From UBA9732 sp031935845 (GTDB lineage Bacteria; Spirochaetota; Spirochaetia; Sphaerochaetales; Sphaerochaetaceae): a stretch of DNA of 18,283 bases. A program made the translations under genes and the position numbers. The notes under the pieces are model-generated. The model made no database searches. It saw nothing but the letters and a program-made list of their open reading frames with translations, and was not told the origin of the DNA. Below are positions 15,071 to 18,283 of the stretch, piece after piece (position 1 is the first letter of the stretch; each line of letters starts with the position of its first letter). The stretch lies in contig JAJBWA010000166.1 of the NCBI GenBank assembly GCA_031935845.1, positions 1 through 18,283 of the forward strand, in the 5' to 3' direction.

Positions 15071-15835
15071 TCAGGCCTCGATTATCTCGGCCCGTATGTT
15101 TGTCTCCGACCTGAAGAACTCGGCGCCCTCGCGGTCGGTGATTATCCCGTGTATCTCATCGGTGCGGCCTATCTGGTAGTTGCTGATTACACCGATCTTG
15201 TTGTGTGTGGCTATCACGTAGGCTTTGCCGGATGTGTGCCTGAGCATCATCCTGCTGACCACGCTCTCTTCATAGATGGGAGTTGTGAGACCCGCATCCT
15301 CAGAGATTCCGTCCACTCCTATGAACGATTTGTTTGCGAACATGCCCTCCAGCGGGCTGGTTGCGATTGAACCCGACAATGCCCTGGAACGGCTGCGATA
15401 GACGCCTCCTGTGAGGATGATGGTGCATTTTCCAAGGGTATCAGGCTGATTGAAGACATCGATGTTGTTGGTGATGATGGTGATGGACTTTCCGCTTTCA
15501 AGCAGTGCCCTGAGCACCGCAGATGCCGTGGTGCCGCTGTTGACCATGACTATGTCGTCGTCCTCGACCAGCTCGGCCGCCTTGCGTGCTATGCTCTTCT
15601 TCTCCTCGGCGAACTGCGCGGCCTTCTGGAGATAGTGGGGCTCGGCGTTCATGTTCCTGAGGATGGTGGCTCCGCCGTGCGTCCTCTTCAGGAGCCGGTT
15701 CTCCTCCATCTGGTCCAGGTCCCTGCGGATGGTAAGCTCGGATACTCCGAACTCCTCGGCCAGTCTCGAGACCTGTACTATTCCGTTTTCCGCGAGGATG
15801 TCCGATATCCTCTGCTGTCTTTCCATGGGAAGCAT
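15071..15835 (-). CDS. DeoR/GlpR-family transcriptional regulator
   Basis: A 254-residue regulator. An N-terminal DeoR helix-turn-helix (VSRLAEEFGVSELTIRRDLDQM, about residues 21-42, then KRTHGGA) is followed by a DeoRC sensor domain with VNSGTTA, ILTGGVY and FIGVDGIS, which normally binds a phosphorylated sugar or polyol. I choose the ATG at 15835, preceded by AAAGGTG; 15826 is a less favoured alternative, and a longer frame to 15892 would run into the promoter. It is divergent from glycerol kinase across a region full of GlpR-like half sites, so it probably controls glpK in response to glycerol-3-phosphate (inference). It may also control itself and the downstream dehydrogenase gene. Confidence 0.88.
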   Translation of the reverse strand: MLPMERQQRISDILAENGIVQVSRLAEEFGVSELTIRRDLDQMEENRLLKRTHGGATILRNMNAEPHYLQKAAQFAEEKKSIARKAAELVEDDDIVMVNSGTTASAVLRALLESGKSITIITNNIDVFNQPDTLGKCTIILTGGVYRSRSRALSGSIATSPLEGMFANKSFIGVDGISEDAGLTTPIYEESVVSRMMLRHTSGKAYVIATHNKIGVISNYQIGRTDEIHGIITDREGAEFFRSETNIRAEIIEA

Positions 15836-15863
15836 TTTCCGCACCTTTCTCCAATCACCTGAA

Positions 15864-15892
15864 AGTCTATTCTCATAAAGGCCCGCTGTCAA
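15864..15892 (-). promoter_or_regulatory. Promoter of the deoR-type regulator / dehydrogenase operon
   Basis: On the minus strand, consensus TTGACA (plus-strand 15887-15892), a 17-base spacer and TAGACT (15864-15869) lie just upstream of the start chosen at 15835. The repeat array begins nine bases further upstream. Confidence 0.7.
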
Positions 15893-15900
15893 CGAAATCT

Positions 15901-15958
15901 GAACGTTTCTGAACGTTTTATGTTCAAATGTTCAACAAACTTTCCTTGACCTTGAACA
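15901..15958. promoter_or_regulatory. Array of GlpR/DeoR-like operator half sites
   Basis: Five related half sites lie in the divergent region: GAACGTTT at 15901 and 15911 (10-base period), TGTTCAA at 15921 and 15929 (8-base period), and inverted TTGAACA at 15952-15958 inside the glpK promoter spacer. TATGTTC and GAACATA halves resemble the E. coli GlpR operator. The neighbouring DeoR-family protein is the likely binder. Confidence 0.65.
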
Positions 15959-15975
15959 TATGTAGGGAATAAAAT
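15946..15975 (+). promoter_or_regulatory. Promoter of glycerol kinase gene
   Basis: TTGACC (15946-15951), an 18-base spacer and TAAAAT (15970-15975). A TTGAACA half site sits within the spacer, so a bound repressor would block RNA polymerase. Confidence 0.75.
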
Positions 15976-16010
15976 CATAAATGCAATATAGAACAATAAG
16001 GAGAAACCCC

Positions 16011-17501
16011 ATGAAATACGTAATGGCTCTTGATCAGGGAACCACCAGTTCCAGATGCATCCTCTTTGACCACTCGGGCAGGATCTGCAGCGTGACGCAG
16101 AAGGAATTCACCCAGATTTTCCCCAAGCCGGGGTGGGTCGAGCATGATGCAGAGGAAATCTGGGACACCACTCTGGAGGTATCCAGATCCGCCATCAGGA
16201 AGCTCGGAATCACCGCTGCGGACATCGATTCCATCGGCATCACCAACCAGAGGGAGACAACCGTCATCTGGGACAGGAAGACCGGAAAACCCATAGCCAA
16301 CGCCATCGTCTGGCAGTGCCGCAGGACGGCTCCCATCATCGACGGACTCGTCAAGGCCGGCTACAGGAAGATGATCCAGGACAAGACGGGCCTGGTGCCC
16401 GATGCCTATTTCTCCGGCTCCAAGATCAAGTGGCTGCTGGACAACGTCCCCGGTGCCCGCGAGAGGGCAAAGAACGGAGACCTGCTGTTCGGAACCATCG
16501 AGACCTGGCTGATCTGGAAGCTCACCAACGGCAAGGTCCATGTCACCGACTACACCAACGCCAGCCGCACAATGATATTCAACATCCACACCCTCAAATG
16601 GGACGATGATCTTCTGCGCATCCTGGACATCCCCAGGAATATCCTGCCTGAGGTCAAGCCCTCCAGCTGCGTGTACGGCTATGCTCACTTCGAGGCCTAC
16701 GGGGCCCAGATACCGATTGCCGGTGCCGCAGGCGACCAGCAGTGCGCTCTGTTCGGCCAGTGCTGCTTCGAGGAAGGCGACATGAAGAACACATACGGCA
16801 CCGGATGCTTCATGCTGATGAATACAGGTACGAAGCCGGTTGCCTCCAAACACGGACTGGTCACCACCATAGCGGTAGGATACAAGGACCATGTGGAGTA
16901 TGCCCTTGAAGGAAGCGTATTCGTGGCCGGCGCAGCAATCCAGTGGCTCAGGGACCAGATGGCCATAGTCGAGAATGCGCCTGAGAGCCAGTCCTGGGCA
17001 GAGAGAGTCGACGGAACGGCCGACTGTTATGTTGTCCCGGCATTCACCGGACTCGGTGCTCCGTACTGGAACCAGAATGCAAGGGGTATTGTGGTAGGCC
17101 TTACCAGAGGATGCAGCAGGGCCCATTTCATCAGGGCAACGCTTGAATCGCTGGCATACCAGTCATACGACATCGCAAAGTCGATGGAGCAGGATTCCGG
17201 GCTCAGCATCACCAGCCTGCGCGTGGATGGCGGAGCAAGCGCCAACGACTTCCTCATGCAGTTCCAGAGCGACATCCTCAACTCAGAGGTCGTCAGGCCA
17301 AAGTGCATAGAGACCACCGCTCTTGGCGCCGCCTATCTTGCGGGCCTTGCCACCGGCTACTGGAAGAACAAGGACGACATCAGGAAGAACTGGGGCGTGG
17401 ACAAGCTGTTTGAGGCCAACATCACGGAGTCAAAGCGCCACCGTCTGATCAAGGGCTGGAAGAGGGCAGTCAAGACCGCCATCTTCTGGGCGGAGAATTG
17501 A
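16011..17501 (+). CDS. glpK: Glycerol kinase
   Basis: A 496-residue FGGY-family kinase that phosphorylates glycerol to sn-glycerol-3-phosphate with ATP in the cytoplasm. It is canonical: ALDQGTTSSR at 6-15, glycerol-binding Arg81-Glu82 (NQRETT), Tyr133 (DAYFSGSK) and Asp242-Gln243 (GDQQ), equivalent to E. coli Arg83, Glu84, Tyr135, Asp245 and Gln246. The C-terminal VDGGASAN ATP motif is also present. Length matches the 502-residue E. coli enzyme. The start is the ATG at 16011 with AAGGAG seven bases upstream; an earlier in-frame ATG at 15981 has no ribosome site. It is a single gene under its own promoter and GlpR-like control. Near a sulfoquinovosidase it would capture the glycerol freed from sulfoquinovosyl glycerol (inference). 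Confidence 0.96.
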   Translation: MKYVMALDQGTTSSRCILFDHSGRICSVTQKEFTQIFPKPGWVEHDAEEIWDTTLEVSRSAIRKLGITAADIDSIGITNQRETTVIWDRKTGKPIANAIVWQCRRTAPIIDGLVKAGYRKMIQDKTGLVPDAYFSGSKIKWLLDNVPGARERAKNGDLLFGTIETWLIWKLTNGKVHVTDYTNASRTMIFNIHTLKWDDDLLRILDIPRNILPEVKPSSCVYGYAHFEAYGAQIPIAGAAGDQQCALFGQCCFEEGDMKNTYGTGCFMLMNTGTKPVASKHGLVTTIAVGYKDHVEYALEGSVFVAGAAIQWLRDQMAIVENAPESQSWAERVDGTADCYVVPAFTGLGAPYWNQNARGIVVGLTRGCSRAHFIRATLESLAYQSYDIAKSMEQDSGLSITSLRVDGGASANDFLMQFQSDILNSEVVRPKCIETTALGAAYLAGLATGYWKNKDDIRKNWGVDKLFEANITESKRHRLIKGWKRAVKTAIFWAEN

Positions 17502-17516
17502 AAACTACAATAATTC

Positions 17517-17545
17517 TTGCCGGGCGGTAGATCCGGTAGTATAAT
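17517..17545 (+). promoter_or_regulatory. Promoter of the lipoprotein gene
   Basis: TTGCCG (17517-17522), a 17-base spacer and perfect TATAAT (17540-17545), followed by GGAGGAGAG (17566-17574) and the ATG at 17583. No clear terminator lies between glpK and this promoter. Confidence 0.75.
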
Positions 17546-17582
17546 CTACTGAAACTCAACTTAATGGAGGAGAGTAAAAGCT

Positions 17583-18283
17583 ATGAGGAAACTTCTTTCA
17601 CTAATGTTAATCGTTCTCATCGGAGCACTGCTTGTAGTCAGCTGCAACGATTCACCGACGCCGACACCGCCGTCGCCGTCTGATCCCACATATACCCCCA
17701 CGCTTACTTCCTATAATGCAAAGGAAGTTTTCGAGAAGGATATCACGCCTGAAAAGGCCAAGGAAAGCGGATTCTTCGGCACTCTCAAGTACATGGATGC
17801 CAAGGGAAACTTCACCACAGTCGTGGTCAAGGAATCGACCGATGTCAAGATCGACGGTTTCAATACTGCAACGACTACCGGAGACGATGAGGTCAGGACC
17901 CTTACCTTCCAGTACAAGGGCCTTTCGGTGACCACGAAATACAAGGTGTACGCGCTTGAGATTCCTGCAGTCAAGGGGACGTTCGTCATAGGAAAGAACA
18001 CGACCTTGACACTTGATACAGTGAAGACTCCGGATAGTGCCACGATTACGACATACGACAACTTCATGGTCTTCTATAACTATATGTGGACCGGAGACCC
18101 CGACAACCCACCGGAAGGTGTAACCGTGAAGCCGGTGGCTGTCAAGTACGGTTTCATCGCCGACACAAGCAACGTCAAGATCGTCATCGACGGTAGTGCA
18201 TACAGGGCCGATGGAAAAGGCGGACTTGAGCACTATGTCCAGGACGTCGATATTCTGGAGCCGTCATTCGATACCGTCTACAT
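17583..18283 (+). CDS. Putative surface lipoprotein with Ig-like (Big_3-type) sequence, 3' end outside window
   Basis: An open frame of 233 codons running off the window end with no stop. The N-terminus is a lipoprotein signal peptide (MRKLLSLMLIVLIGALLVVS) with lipobox cysteine Cys21, so the protein should be acylated and membrane-anchored outside the cytoplasm. A proline/threonine-rich linker (PTPTPPSPSDPTYTPT) follows. From about residue 60 the pattern of strand-like segments, including FTTVVVKESTDVKIDG and RTLTFQYKGLSVTTKYKV, resembles the group 3 bacterial Ig-like fold common in spirochaete surface proteins. A second, weaker unit may follow (VAVKYGFIADTSNVKIVIDG). Function is unknown. 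It has its own promoter and no visible link to the sulfo-sugar genes. Confidence 0.8.
   Translation, partial: MRKLLSLMLIVLIGALLVVSCNDSPTPTPPSPSDPTYTPTLTSYNAKEVFEKDITPEKAKESGFFGTLKYMDAKGNFTTVVVKESTDVKIDGFNTATTTGDDEVRTLTFQYKGLSVTTKYKVYALEIPAVKGTFVIGKNTTLTLDTVKTPDSATITTYDNFMVFYNYMWTGDPDNPPEGVTVKPVAVKYGFIADTSNVKIVIDGSAYRADGKGGLEHYVQDVDILEPSFDTVY

Noticed and set aside
16011..17501. FGGY kinase as a sulfo-sugar or pentulose kinase
   Set aside because: All five glycerol-contacting residues of E. coli GlpK are present and the overall sequence is typical glycerol kinase.
17518..17538. Possible terminator hairpin after glycerol kinase (GCCGG and CCGG repeats)
   Set aside because: The repeats do not form a convincing stem and no T tract follows; the stretch is better explained as the -35 and spacer of the lipoprotein promoter.
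1..18283. tRNA, rRNA, CRISPR arrays, insertion sequences or phage genes
   Set aside because: No such sequence pattern was seen by eye; gene order and codon style look uniform across the window.

Overview
The window looks like part of a spirochaete chromosome, probably a Sphaerochaeta-like or other gut/rumen spirochaete. The GC content is moderately high, judged by eye. The solute-binding protein has a short non-lipid signal peptide of spirochaete style, and the last gene encodes a lipoprotein with bacterial Ig-like sequence. The lineage call is inference; there is no rRNA or marker gene here. No RNA gene, mobile element or CRISPR array was seen, and no stretch over 300 bases lacks a gene.

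Layout. (1) 1-1199: the 3' part of a sodium/solute symporter gene, closed by a strong terminator. (2) 1203-7491: a promoter followed by seven tightly packed plus-strand genes: a FucI/AraA-type isomerase, the two halves of a split transketolase, an RpiB-like isomerase, an iron-type alcohol dehydrogenase, a DUF4867 cupin-like protein and a TauE/SafE exporter. (3) 7488-8678, minus strand: a ROK-family repressor that overlaps the exporter gene tail to tail. (4) 8723-13853: a divergent control region, then an ABC sugar importer (binding protein, two permeases) and a GH31 glycosidase. The glycosidase carries every sulfoquinovosidase signature residue known from E. coli YihQ. A bidirectional terminator follows. 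(5) 13932-15835, minus strand: an Ldh2-type dehydrogenase gene behind a DeoR/GlpR-type regulator gene, divergent from (6) glycerol kinase, 16011-17501. (7) 17583 to the end: a lipoprotein gene cut by the window edge.

How it works together (inference built on recognised families). Regions 2-4 read as one sulfoquinovose (SQ) catabolic locus of the sulfo-transketolase (sulfo-TK) type. The ABC system would import SQ glycosides such as sulfoquinovosyl glycerol. Cytoplasmic GH31 would release SQ and glycerol. An isomerase would convert SQ to 6-deoxy-6-sulfofructose. The split transketolase would move C2 units onto glyceraldehyde-3-phosphate twice, with the RpiB-like enzyme isomerising the C4 sulfo-sugar in between, leaving sulfoacetaldehyde. 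The Fe-ADH would reduce this to isethionate and the TauE-like permease would export it. Glycerol kinase, under its own GlpR-like control, would recover the glycerol half.

Two features strengthen this. The transketolase and RpiB-like proteins have lost residues that normally hold phosphate or open sugar rings. In addition, the same palindrome (TTTTC-N5-GAAAA) lies just after the -10 box of both the catabolic and the transport promoters, marking them as one regulon, most likely of the ROK protein.
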